Shown here one piece after another: positions 34,745 to 45,691 of a stretch of DNA of 64,000 nucleotides. The stretch comes from Polia nebulosa (Eukaryota > Arthropoda > Insecta > Lepidoptera > Noctuidae). The number at the start of each line of letters is the position of its first letter. Within the stretch, counting starts at the first letter, position 1. The position numbers and the translations under genes are program-made. The notes below the pieces were generated by a model. It searched no databases and was not told where the DNA came from. It was given only the letters and a program-made list of their open reading frames with translations. The stretch covers positions 8,583,501 to 8,647,500 of the forward strand of contig OX589597.1 of assembly GCA_951329385.1 (NCBI GenBank), given 5' to 3'.

Positions 34745-34918
34745 AATTTATTTTTATTATTTTTTGTTATAGCGGCAACAGAAATACACATTCTGTGAAA
34801 TTTCAACTGTCTACCCATTACGTATCATGAGATACAGCCCGCTGACAGACAGAAGGACAGCGGAGTCTTAGTAATAGGGTACCGTTGGTTACCCTTTGGG
34901 TACGGAACCCTAAAAGTA
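34745..34918 (+). repeat. GGGTTCCGTA-type element, right half
   Basis: TTGTTATAGCGGCAACAG through GCCCGCTGACAGACAG to GGGTACGGAACCCTAAAAG, following the complete copy directly. Confidence 0.6.
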
Positions 34919-35615
34919 AAGAATATTTAATAGTGCACATTATGTTTTGCGTTTGGTTTGAGTCATTTTACTCCAAGAAGTACAATAACAACTAAACGTC
35001 TTAATAACGGCGAACAGACCAAAACCATATTCACGTAGGTTTGTAACGTCTCAATAGGTCCATTCTTTGCCGATGACCTCGCCTTTCACCTTCCTAAAGC
35101 TGCGCGCCCACGATTCAATAAAATTCACACAAAATATCAACAAGTGGGCGTTAATTACATTAATCTAAGGCAAGTCGCAGTAAAAATTCCCGTTGTATTT
35201 GTTTATTACGATCTGATAGAGTGAACGGTAGCTGTGGGAAGGGGGCTTATCACTCGAGTTTACGGCTGATCTATCAACAGATAGGTTTAACTCAGTATAC
35301 TAAGGGAACACTCAATTTTTAACGTGTATTAATTAAGAAGGGCCTGTGTGGTAATCTGAGAAACTATAAATTCGGTCTATTTTTAATTTTAATAGGAATA
35401 TTTTTGACGTTTGGAGAGATATGCAAATAGCAGGTTGGTTAACGAAGCTCTTGGTTACAAGAACTCATGTAGAAGAACCAAAAGAATAGAACTGTTATTA
35501 CTTTTATCCGAGAAAGCGAGTTGGCTCACTTTTACACCTCTTACTATTATTAACAGTGTAATAATTTAATAGTATATAAAAAAAAAACATTTTTATTGAA
35601 AATAAGCTTTTATAC
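34919..35615. other. Intergenic, no gene seen
   Basis: Nothing could be supported. Confidence 0.35.
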
Positions 35616-35822
35616 CGGCCACGGGCGCAGTGGTTGAGCGTTTAGCTGCTGCTCTGCGTGTCGCAGATTTGATCCCCGCACGGATCAAATATTTGTATGG
35701 CCTACAGATAGTTGTTCCAGGTCTGGGTGTCTTGTGTATATGAGTATACATGTTTGTGAACGCGCCCACGATACAGGAATAATTCCTAGTGTGGGGCAAC
35801 GTTTTTTAAATAAACAAAACAA
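35616..35822 (+). repeat. tRNA-derived SINE (family 1), complete
   Basis: GGCCACGGGCGCAGTGGTTG gives an A-box-like start and CAGATTTGATCCCCGCAC a degraded B box. The body ends AATTCCTAGTGTGGGGCAAC with an A-rich tail. Orientation is opposite to the copies at 17141 and 18083. Confidence 0.75.
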
Positions 35823-36534
35823 ACATATAATGCGTACACAAAATATCGTGTCTGTGCTTGTGACCGTTGAAGAGTTTATCTGGAGCTAATGCTGGATATC
35901 GATTCAGATCATACTTACCATAAAAATTCACTGTCATTGGAACTGAATCAACATGTAAAAATTCAACTCCATAGGATAAGAGAAAGTGGTTCTAATTTAC
36001 CTTGCAAGATTTGACCCAAACAAACTAACACACAAACATTGCAAGTTTAGCAAAAGCCTATGATATATATTTTTCTTTTCTAACCTAAGACTACAGAATC
36101 CATTAACTGGTCATAAAGTCCACAGCAAAAAAATTAGCTGAAAACTTCTAATTAAGAATTTCCCTCCATTCAAAATGAGTTTAATAACTCTACTTTGTAA
36201 AAATAAACGCCTTCCTGGTACTAAATACTTTTAAACAAAAGGCCTGTCTTGTAATCAAAAAGAATAATATTACAAATAAGGTGAAAATTCAGGGGAAAGT
36301 CGTTACAAAGAAAAATGTCCGAAGATAAAAGATAAGGTCGAAGTATTAATGTTACAAGAAGGTCTGCTACTTCATTTTATTTGAACATTTTAAGCCGAGG
36401 AATATTATCTTTCTTTCAAGCTTTAAGTCTAGATTTTCAGTTGGCAGGCTTTCGCGACTGAAAATGTCCCAAAAATAACCTAAAAAGGGTTACACGGTTA
36501 ATTTGTGGTGCATTTGATTTTTTTTTTTCCTGTT
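35823..36534. other. AT-rich intergenic, no gene seen
   Basis: Nothing could be supported. Confidence 0.4.
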
Positions 36535-36790
36535 TAAACCTCCGCCATCCAGAGACTGGACAGCAGCATTCTTTGTGCATTTTCTAAAGCATGGCGATTA
36601 TAGCAAACCAAGAAATGGCCTCTAGCGCCCGGCAGCCTGCCTATCCTTGACTCCGGTAAGGGTTGTGGGATTTGAATGGATCGATGGATGCGAGATGCAC
36701 AAAACCGGTAGCTATGGTGACACTTGAGGGTGGCCTATGTCCAGCAGTGGACGTCTTTCGGCTGAAATGATGATGATGATGATGATGATT
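36535..36790 (+). repeat. LINE/SINE-like 3' end with (GAT)n tail
   Basis: Contains GGTGGCCTATGTCCAGCAGT, GGACGTCTTTCGGCTGAAAT and a (GAT)n run ending at about 36789. A reverse copy of the same tail is at 59245-59300. Confidence 0.6.
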
Positions 36791-37827
36791 TGAAACATCA
36801 CCTACACCTGCAAATTTATGCCTAGTTTGTTTCAGTGACATTTCGTTCTTTGACTGAAGCTTTTGTGTAAAAAATAACTTTAACAATCCTTTAAAAAAAT
36901 TGCCATGTCCTCATAATTTGGCCATTAAACATTTTATAATGCCAGTCTTTAATTTCATATCACCTGCATCTTAAACCTGAGAAATGGCCCCATCGGGACC
37001 CATACGCACGTTCGAAATTATTTCCCGTCTTACCGTTTTAATTCCATGGACAATTTATTATGAGTAGCGTCCACTTCAATATCCATTCGGGACGGCTCAC
37101 CTTTTTACCGGTGCATCGCTTTTTGCCGAGCATCGGCGGACCTACCGACAATACGCGGCGCGTGACAGCCCGCGGGTGCGCTTTGCGCCTATCTCATCCC
37201 AACTACTACAAAAAGAAAAAAAGAAACGATAATCAAATCAAAACTCTACCCCAACGTCTTAAAGTCGCATTCACTTCGGTTCGATTTAAAGAAACTATAA
37301 ACGTTAAAACGTAAAACCTTTCCGGATTACAAACACAAATTGAACCTTATCTCGTTAGGTTTAGACGGCATTTCAGATGATGGGTCGTTTTAAGGATTTG
37401 TTGTCGTGTGACGAAATGTTCGGGCGCTTGGCTATAATAAAACGACACAATGGAACGGTCAATGTGTCTCGTGCCACTATTTCTGTACGAGTCAAAGTCA
37501 GGCATTTTTTGTAGGTGTGTCGGGGTGTTTTTTGAGTTGGTCGAAATCACGTAGCGGCGTGATTCACAATGCAGCGGAATGAGCGCCCAGTGGACGTTTT
37601 ATAATTCACTATGATGTCAGTACACTGACCCGTATTTGTACTGAACAGGAGTTCCATATTCACAATTTTCTCTTCATGTTTTACTCGCCTCGACTGCCAG
37701 GCTTTGTTATTTACGACTCAATGTAAATACTACACTAATACTTAGTTACGGCAGTCTGCGGAAACATTTTTAATTACTAACTTCCATTTTTTACAGAATT
37801 TTAACAGATTTTTTAGAACGAAGCTAC
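36791..37827. other. Intergenic, no gene seen
   Basis: Small frames at 37060-37314 and 37347-37550 lack any recognisable feature. Confidence 0.35.
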
Positions 37828-37831
37828 TTAA

Positions 37832-38193
37832 GGCCCCTCTCTCGGTCCAGTGGCGCCCTCATTGAATAAAAAATCGTAGCATAGCACAGAAAATAAATAT
37901 TAAAAAATCCAACTTGACATTTGTTACAAAGAGGATAAAGAATTTTTATGTTGTTAAAACAGGTCTCAAAATGTTTCGTATCCAAAGTAGTAGGCAAAAG
38001 TGTCAGAAACGGCCGTTTTTGGCACTTTTGCCTACTACTTTGGATACGAAACATTTTGAAACATGTTTTAACAACGTAAAAATACCTTATCCTATTTGTA
38101 ACAAACGTCAAGTTGGATTTTTTAATATTTATTTTCTGTGCTATGCTACGATTTTTTATTCAATGAGGGCGCCACTGGACCGCGAGAGGGGCC
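37832..38193. repeat. 362-bp palindromic TTAA-flanked foldback element, copy 2
   Basis: Same length as the copy at 10647-11008, with ends GGCCCCTCTCTCGGTCC and GGACCGCGAGAGGGGCC and TTAA on both sides (37828-37831 and 38194-38197). The arms meet at AAACGGCCGTTT. Very close to copy 1 in sequence, which suggests recent activity or homogenisation. Confidence 0.85.
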
Positions 38194-38781
38194 TTAACTT
38201 TTACCTGACTAAAGTAACTTCGTTATCTAATTACAGGATTTCCGTTTCACTAAAAAATATTTTCTCAAAAATTTTCCTCGACGCCCAAATTAACTCCGTT
38301 CCTATACCTCATCTCGAGACAGTATCACGATAAAGCAAGGAGTTTCATTATTAACGATTTAATTAAAATTCTGCTATATTGGTACTATGTACATTGTTAC
38401 GAATATCTACATTATAACTAGTGGTTTCAGTTAATGAAGTTTGGTAGAAAGGGAATTCAGAGAGGCTAGCTTTCGACATTAATAGTTATAATTCAATTTG
38501 AGTTTTTGCATATCACATTACATATGAGATATAAGACTATCTTAACAAATAAGGAAAAACGAAAATTTTAGACCCCCAGTGTAATTCAGGAATAGTACAC
38601 ACAAGTGATATTATATCACCGGATAATTATTATCATCGTAACACTGTAATGCTGGCTGTACAGGTTCGTCGAGACACTACGAGACAGGCCAAGTATACGA
38701 GTGTGTTGTAGTTGGTGCCCTCGTCGTTGTCTCTCGGTGGCTCTCGTGTCGAGCCTCTACGTGACGAGAGCCACATATTAA
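38194..38781. other. Intergenic; hairpin at about 38738-38772
   Basis: No gene seen. GTGGCTCTCGT and ACGAGAGCCAC form a short stem near 38738-38772. Confidence 0.4.
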
Positions 38782-39011
38782 GGCCCTACTACCGGCCAAG
38801 TGACGCCCTCATTGCATAAAAAATCGTAGCCGTTTTTGACACTTTTGCTTACAACTTTTGATACGAAACATTTTGAATCCTCTTTTAACAACTTAAAAAT
38901 ACTTTATCATCTTTGTAACAAACGTGAAGTTGGATTCTTTAATATTTATTTTCTATGCTATGCTACGATTTTTAACCGACTTCAAAAAAAGGAGGAGGTT
39001 CTCAATTCGAC

Positions 39012-39061
<50 letters not shown>

Positions 39062-39684
39062 GTGTTACCTCATAACTTCTTACTACGTGAACCGATTTTG
39101 AAGATTTTTTTTTTATTTGAAAGCTGTTGCTTCACATTTGGTCCCATTTTAATTTGGTGAAGATCTGATGAAGAACTTCGGAGATACACAATGGAACTCT
39201 TCAATAAATGATAGCAGACCTTCCAGAATTGCTGCAATCGCATGTCTGTATATTGTTTTCACCACTTCACAACATTACATCACGCTGATGCACTCTGAAG
39301 GGGTATACAGATTTGTACAGTTCACCCTGATACACCCTAATTTCACCAACTACGTTCAAATTCCCTATTTTTGGGGCTATCAATTCGGGCATAACTTTAC
39401 TATTAATTTAGTTTTAGAATGGGGTAAAACAACTAAAAAGTGATAAATAAAAAACTTTTTACAAAAAAATTACAACCGACTTCCATAAATAATACAAAAA
39501 AATGCAAAATAACTTTAATTTCGGAAGTCGGTGTCAAATAACGAAGAAACCAAACTAGAAACACCGACTTCCGAAATTAAAGTTATTTTGCATTTTTTTG
39601 TATTATTTATGGAAGTCGGTTGTAATTTTTTTGTAAAAAGTTTTTTATTTATTCAATGATGACGCCACTTGGCGGGTAGTTTGG
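38782..39684. repeat. TTAA-flanked foldback element, copy 3, deleted and interrupted
   Basis: The left end GGCCCTACTACCGGCCAAGT follows TTAA (38778-38781). Most of the left arm is gone: CATAAAAAATCGTAGC joins straight to the centre (CGTTTTTGACACTTTTGC). The right arm runs to CTATGCTACGATTTTT at 38972, is interrupted by the foldback element at 38971-39651, and resumes with ATTCAATGATGACGCCACTT. No right-hand TTAA is left. Confidence 0.7.
38971..39651 (+). repeat. GAAGTCGGT foldback element, copy 7, with 42-base T run
   Basis: Complete copy: AACCGACTTCAAAAAAAGGA terminus, T run of 42 bases at 39016-39057, the AACTCTTCAATAAATGATAG segment and a hairpin at about 39440-39650 around the CAAATAACGAAGAAACCAAA loop. 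Confidence 0.8.
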
Positions 39685-40322
39685 AGGTATGCGGAACAGA
39701 GTGTAAAGTCCCGCAAACCTCCATTGAAAAGGGAGGATCCTCCGACCAGACGGGTGTTGTGTCTGGTCCGGGCAACTGCCCGATGGTTGATTTTGGACTG
39801 TAGTATATGTTCAAATCGTGCGGAGAACTCTGCTTGCGCGACGTAGGATTTTGTTATTTTAGTTCGTGTGCGGCGTCATAGATGTCGCTACAGTAGTAGA
39901 CCCTTAAAAGCTACATATAAACTCTCGATATATATGAATAGATCATTCCAGATCCAATAAATCTCATCAAAAAATGTTAATTTACAATGTCACTGAATCT
40001 TTTTGAAAATAAAGACCCTCTAAGGAATACCTCTTCGTTGGAGGGAGCATTTTCTGTCAACATGACCCAGATTATGTTTTTATAGGCTTTCATTGTTTAT
40101 ATAGATTTTTTATTTATTAGGTATGTTTATGTATCACATATTTGTTTAGTTTATTTAAGTAACAATATTATATTTGAAGTTTTTGTTGTGCACTTATGAA
40201 TACTTTCATAATTTATGCAAACGTAATTTTCTCCCTGAGGATTGCTTAAAAAAAACTCAAATGCTTAAGCTCGCCCTTGTAGTTAACTGTCCCTTTGTGT
40301 TTGTCTTTACATGTTTTATGTG
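39685..40322. other. AT-rich intergenic, no gene seen
   Basis: Nothing could be supported. Confidence 0.4.
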
Positions 40323-40800
40323 TACAAAAAACAACCGACTTCTAATAAAGAAAATACACTAAAAATTAAAAAATAACTTTAACTTCGGAAGTCGGTGTTT
40401 GTATTTAATTTCTTCTGTTTTTGACACCGACTTTCGAAATTAAAGTTATTTTTTAATTTTTAGTGTATTTTCTTTTTGAGAAGTCGGTTGTTTTTTTTTT
40501 GTATAAAAGTTTTTTTATTTTTCACTTTTTAGTTGTTATACCCCAGAATTAAAGACCCCAATAAAATGGACTACTTTTACTTGTACTTGTTGTGTACTTG
40601 TTCAGTTTTTCAAAAAGCGCTGAAGCAATTTCGACAAAATTTATATGGGACTACCTCGGGAGTACATTCTTTCGATTAAAAAAGAATTTTGATAATCGGT
40701 TCACAACTGACAGAGAAATCGGTGGACATAAATATAAAAATTAAAAAAAAATATACAGTCGAACATAGAACCTCCTCCTTTTTCGAAGTCGGTTAAAATA
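40323..40800 (-). repeat. GAAGTCGGT foldback element, copy 8
   Basis: Reverse orientation: the hairpin (CAACCGACTTCTAATAAAGA to its complement, about 40330-40495) is at the left and the GAAGTCGGTTAAAATA terminus at the right. Confidence 0.7.
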
Positions 40801-41057
40801 CTTATAATTAATCATTTGAGATTTGATTTAACAGGGTTTCCAATTTTTCAGTGACATATTGTATACTAGATAATGAATCAAATAGGACAGCGACGCAATA
40901 TAGACTAAATTCTTTATAAAATATGTCTTCTTCATCGCCGTCACACTCTTGGCAGAGTGTTCGTGGTCATAAGGGGTGGTGGTAAGCTTCAAAATCCGTT
41001 GCCATTCCTCCCGTACTGTAGCTTTTCTTGTTCATTCGTGGGTTGAACCATTGAGTG

Positions 41058-41245
41058 CAGGTGTATTCGCTAACTCAGTTGACATCAATTTGATAGGCAC
41101 TTTACAGTACATTGCTGCTTTGCTCGGTGGATATCGGTTTTAATAGGCACTACATAGTACATTTTTGTTTTCCTATACGTCAAAGCAGCAATGTACTGCA
41201 TAGTGCCCATCAAATTAATGTCAACTGAGTTAGCGAATACACCTG
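41058..41245. repeat. 190-bp MITE, copy 2, inserted in an RTE-BovB-like LINE
   Basis: Ends CAGGTGTATTCGC and GCGAATACACCTG, arms of about 60 bases. LINE sequence continues on both sides. A short TGC on each side may be the target duplication. Confidence 0.75.
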
Positions 41246-41547
41246 CTGGTCGGTCCAAAGTATCAGTGACTCACCGCGCGCTCTTGCCCGTTCAACTTTT
41301 CCCTGCACTGCAAGTCGTTCCACAGATGTGTCTTCTCGACGTGTGATATGTCCAAAGAAAGTGAGAATACGACATTGCACTATGGAAGAAAGACGCTGTT
41401 TGATAGGGAGTTCTTGAATGATTGAGACGTTGGTTCGGAACTGCGCCCAGGTTATGCCAAGCATTCTCCTCCAGCACCACAATTCTAAAGCTTCTATCTT
41501 CTTTTTCTCGCTTTCTCTTAAAGTTCACGTATCAGCACCGTGCACCG

Positions 41548-41684
41548 CACGCATTCAGGGCAGAGAAGGAACAGGGGTGAATTTTAGTCAGTAAAAGTCT
41601 GACATCCTAGAGCGCTCCCGCTCCATCCTAGAGCGGGAGATGTCATTGGATGATTTCCCACTCCACAAAAAAAAAAAAAAAACA
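41548..41684 (+). mobile_element. R1-clade LINE 3' end with duplication (copy G)
   Basis: Short unit from GCATTCAGGGCAGAG to a poly-A of about 17. GTGCACCG at 41540-41547 and 41685-41692 is the target-site duplication. The target is the RTE-BovB-like LINE, on the opposite strand. Confidence 0.8.
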
Positions 41685-41905
41685 GTGCACCGTTAAGAAA
41701 CATATTTTTTTACAGTGCACGATGCACAGGGCATCATTGTTTCCCATAGGAAACTCTAATGCCCTGACAAGTTGCATTTCAGCAGCCTTTGTGATGTTTC
41801 TGTTTCTCCATATTTTCCTGAACCGATCCATGGCGGACCTAGTGATAAGCATGCGACGTTTGATCTCATCCGCGCATCCACCAATGTTTGTCATCAGTAA
41901 GGTAA

Positions 41906-42972
41906 ATGTTTGGTTGAACGACGTCGCAATTTGCGAAATTTGCAATTTTTGTTACAATGTTATACAAAGCTCAATCATTAATTTTTTTTAAATCACGTGA
42001 TAATTTAATTTAACTAACCGAAAATAACGTCACTCTTAATAAATCAGAGCATCGCTACCAACCAAACAACGATAAAAGCACATTTTTTAATGTTGATGTA
42101 ACCCCGTTAAACTTTAGTACAACTTCAAAGCTCACAAAACTTAATTCAATTGCAAATGTTTATCATAATATCTTGAACTTTCATCCAAGTTCTGAGCCCC
42201 CAGTGAATTGTAGATGAAGGTTTATTTTATAAGGATTTCTCATAGCTGCGCTGGAGTTGCTGGACAGTAGAAACGTTGCAGGGACAGTTTCTCTCCCAAT
42301 CGAGATGGAATTTGCATTTTGCGTGCTGAAGTCGCCGCGGGCCGGCTGATTTAAATAGAGCGTTGATAGTGTGTGGTACAAGTATGGGGAATGCAGAGGT
42401 TTCTGTAACGTGGTGGGATTTATTTTAATAATAATATTGACTAAATAAAGGGTATCCAAGCAGGTTTTATCGTAACTATTTAAATCTATGATCTAAAACC
42501 ATATATGTAGCAACAACAGTCCTTAAACTTTCTTAAGGTTTTTGGTAACTCCTTAATTAAACTTTCAAAAAGATGTCTTTCAACTCAATCCGTCCAGTAG
42601 ATTAGAGCAAATTGGCTGTGACAGACGGACAGACACACGAGTGATCCTATAGGGGGTTATGATTTTTCATTTGGGTGTTCGGAACCCTAAAAACGGTTAG
42701 GCTCTTATAACTTGACACGCTTATCAGCATGTAACAGCTGCTCAACCTACCACTATCGAGTCATGGAACACCTTTCTAATGCTAATAGAAATTCTCGGAC
42801 GCCAGCAGACAATGTGCCTAGATTCAAATAGTTATACTCGTAGCGGTTACGAGTAGCACTAACTTCCAATAGAGCTAACCACTAACTATGTAGTACGGAT
42901 TTCCATACAAAATTAACCGGGGGAAAGTTGAATAAGTAGGCAGTTATTTTTTGGATCTTATACCTATCACAC
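41906..42972. other. Intergenic; half of a GGGTTCCGTA-type element at 42595-42695
   Basis: GTGACAGACGGACAGACACA and TGTTCGGAACCCTAAAAACG mark the half element. Otherwise nothing supported. Confidence 0.4.
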
Positions 42973-43183
42973 TGGTGCCGATTCTGTTGTGTACAAACTA
43001 ATCTTAATTTAGGCTATTGGTATCTTTTTCTCTCTAATATAACTTGAAAGAGACGGAAGTAAATTAGAGCTCTCAAATTTAGTTGAACTAATATTTCCTT
43101 ACAAATTAAAGGTATAGCCGTCCTTTTCTCGCACTGCCTTTTAGTAAAAGATAGCGATTCTCTAATTTCGAGAATCGGCACCA
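42973..43183. repeat. 211-bp MITE with 13-bp perfect terminal repeats
   Basis: TGGTGCCGATTCT at 42973-42985 and its exact complement AGAATCGGCACCA at 43171-43183 bound an AT-rich interior without coding sequence. No target duplication could be seen. Confidence 0.6.
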
Positions 43184-43319
43184 TTGTTGGATTAAAATTA
43201 TGATCAACGCGACAGTTTCATGCGGAAAGATCTACCAAATGTTTTAAACAGTTTCTTCCTGAAATCTACTTACTTGTAATATTTACTTTATATGCTTGAT
43301 ATAAATATAAGTCCATTGC

Positions 43320-43445
43320 ACTCCTGGGCACTCAGGCAGGGAAGGAACAGTGGTGGGTTTTAGTCAGTAAGAGTCTGACACGCCCTGAGCTCCACCCAGA
43401 GCGGGAGATGTCATTGGATGATTTCCAACCCCACAAAAAAAAAAA
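43320..43445 (+). mobile_element. R1-clade LINE 3' end (copy H)
   Basis: Starts at CTCCTGGGCACTCAGGCAG and ends in poly-A. 5'-truncated further than the common break. Confidence 0.75.
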
Positions 43446-44072
43446 TATAAACTAAAGACACTGTTTACAATCAGTTCATCTATCAAAAAGGTGTCTAGGT
43501 GTGTTGTGTGTCTAGGTAACAATGTCCAATGTACACCTCAAATCACAAGGCAATAAAGCAGAAACCTCGTACTCTCAACAAACATCTCATCAAAATTCGC
43601 GTCCAATCTTCAAACGCATAAAATTACATGATCCGTCCTCAATTCCCAAATATAGTTAGTTCCACGTACAATGCGATCCCTGCTCTGAATCCAGTGCAGA
43701 TAAATCAACACGCTATGAGCGTAGACGAAAATTTGTTCACACATTCGTCATACCAATTAATGGCTGAGAAATGTTTGGGGACGTAAATCATAGGAAACTA
43801 TGCCCCGGTTAGTGCACTAACTAGGAGCAGTGTGAAATGATTATAATAATCGTCGGTTTGTAATTCGTTTCCATTAATTTATTACGAGTAGATAACTGCT
43901 GTTACAATGCTACAATGCTACAATGCTTTGCTGTTACAATGCTTGGTATGATAATAAAGGTTACACTATTTTCTATTACACTATTTTCTATATTAATCAC
44001 CTTCAAATTCTCGGGCAATCATCTTTCGGGCACTTTTGCACAGTTCGTAGTATCTACATGTCTCTTGCATAG

Positions 44073-44165
44073 TTTTTGGGGGTGGGAAATCATCCAATGA
44101 CTTCTCTCTGTCTGGGTGGAGCTTACTGACTAAAACCCACCCCTATTCCTTTCTTGCCTGAGTGC
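44073..44165 (-). mobile_element. R1-clade LINE 3' end, internally shortened (copy I)
   Basis: Minus-strand tail starting at a short T run; GGGTGGAGC is joined directly to TTACTGACTAAAACCC, so about 25 bases of the standard sequence are missing. Confidence 0.7.
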
Positions 44166-44214
44166 TGTATTGTAATGCAGAACTGTCTGTGGGGTTGGGT
44201 AGTAGTGGGTAGGG

Positions 44215-44770
44215 TTTTTTTTTTGGGGGTGGGATATCATCTAATGACATCTCCCGCTCTGGGTGCAGCGGTAGGGCGTGTCAGACTCTTACTGACTAAA
44301 GCCCACCCCTGTTCCTTCCCTGCCTGAGTGCCCAGGAGAGCGGTAACTCTGTTACGAATTTATCCGCGGGGGTGGAGGCTGCCCGGGGGTGGAGTCTGCC
44401 CGGGGGTGGAGGATAAATTCGAAAGAGTTACCTCGCCCCCGGGCGCGTAGGGCAGGGAGGAACAGGGGTGGGTTTTAGTCAGTAAGAGTCTGACACGCCC
44501 TTCCGCTCCACCCCAGAGCGGAAAGAGTCATAAGATGATTTCCCACCCCCCAAAAAAAAAAAAAAAAAAACCCCTAGGCATGCAGGCACCGGCCACGATG
44601 GGCCCCTTCAGTGGTGGCTGACAATCATCTATTTGAGGCGCGCGTGGAACACTACGCGCCGTCGACTCACGGGCCTGGTGCTGATCGGACGGCGAGCTAC
44701 CCACTTTTCGCCGTCCGTAAGCCCGGGTCTACGGTGGCCGGAGATCGTCTCGTGACGTCCTACGCCCAAG
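44215..44770 (-). mobile_element. R1-clade LINE 3' end, split by a copy of itself (copies J and L)
   Basis: The segment 44215-44367 (T run to AATTTATCCGC) and the segment 44571-44770 (CCCCTAGGCATGCAGGCACC to CGGAGATCGTCTCGTGACG) are contiguous in the undisturbed copy E. Together they form one minus-strand insertion of about 350 bp. The plus-strand copy K sits exactly between them. Confidence 0.8.
44368..44570 (+). mobile_element. R1-clade LINE 3' end inserted in the same family (copy K)
   Basis: Plus-strand unit with an 18-19 base poly-A at 44552-44570. Its 5' end is a run of three imperfect repeats of CTGCCCGGGGGTGGAG before the usual GATAAATTCGAAAGAG. Insertion appears almost blunt; no target duplication is seen. 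Confidence 0.8.
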
Positions 44771-45536
44771 TGTGTAGAGTTAGTTCAAATATAAGTTGAG
44801 TGCTGGTGCACTCAACTTATAGGCTGTAGTAAATGTTTGTCACCGAAGCTTAGCCACTCCGACTGAGTACTAGAACCAAATTAGTATAAAACATACCTAC
44901 ATAAAAAATAAATAACATTTCTACACTTTATCAAAAAGGAATTATATCCTTATGGGGCAAGTCACTTGTCACTCTTTCAATTATAAAACAGTTTGATACA
45001 TTCACAACAAAAACAAGATCTAAACCCCACATAAATTACAAGACTGCATTGCGTCAGGATGAATTTGGCCGAATGGACTCAAGCCTGGCAACAATAAGTT
45101 TGGACCCTCTTCCACTGTGTGAAGGTGGTGGCTACCGCAGGTGTAACGTGGTCCGAGCACCTTGCCGCAAGATCCTCACGTAGGCGACGAGCAACGAATC
45201 CGGAATACGAAATCGCACTTGGCAGTGTTACCAGAGATAATGACTGGCTGTGGTTATGGAGAAAAGATGCGTGGCACACAAATTCATAGCTATGAGGTAA
45301 GCAGATGATAGATATGAATGGTCATAACAGAATAGAAATTACCTGTATGTGCTAACAGGAAAAAGATCTAAATAATAAGATTAGTGAGTTAGAAACGAGG
45401 TCCAGTGGTCACTAACCCTAAACTAGTACTAAACATTTTCATACTTCATCCAATTAAATCGAATTGGGCTTCAAAGCTGACTGCATTGGATCCTATCGTT
45501 CCGCAGCTCAATGAAACACAAAAATCATTCTTTGAA
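44771..45536. other. Unassigned region downstream of the protease gene
   Basis: A plus-strand 62-codon frame at 45405-45593 ends at an AATAAA and reads LTALDPIVPQLNETQKSFFE, which has some coding flavour, and a possible donor GAGGTAAGC lies at 45293-45301. I cannot link these into a gene. The frame overlaps the likely 3' untranslated region of the protease gene on the other strand. Confidence 0.25.
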
Positions 45537-45542
45537 TTTATT
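45537..45542 (-). terminator. Candidate polyadenylation signal of the protease gene
   Basis: AATAAA on the minus strand, about 150 bases after the stop codon at 45694-45692. It is the nearest canonical hexamer. Confidence 0.5.
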
Positions 45543-45691
45543 ACTTATAAACTAAATAAATTCCACGTGCTTAAAAAAATGCTTGCTGAATAAAATAATG
45601 ATAATTAAAGTTTTAACTCAGAGCCATTTTCTCGCCAAAGTAGCCAAATAGGTAATTAAGTCAGTACAGTCCAAATGGTCGTCACAAAATC

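Larger units (their letters stand above)
40925..41905 (-). mobile_element. RTE-BovB-like LINE fragment with two insertions
   Basis: Three minus-strand segments belong to one element. The first (41905 to about 41735) encodes GGCADEIKRRMLITRSAMDR and ITKAAEMQLVRALEFP; the second (41540 to 41246) encodes WCWRRMLGITWAQFRTNVSI, SSIVQCRILTFFGHITRRED and SVERLAVQGKVE; the third (41057 to 40925) is the C-terminal/3' part. These are the post-polymerase region of RTE-type LINE proteins. The gaps are an R1-clade LINE tail and a MITE, annotated separately. The copy is 5'-truncated and dead. Confidence 0.7.
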
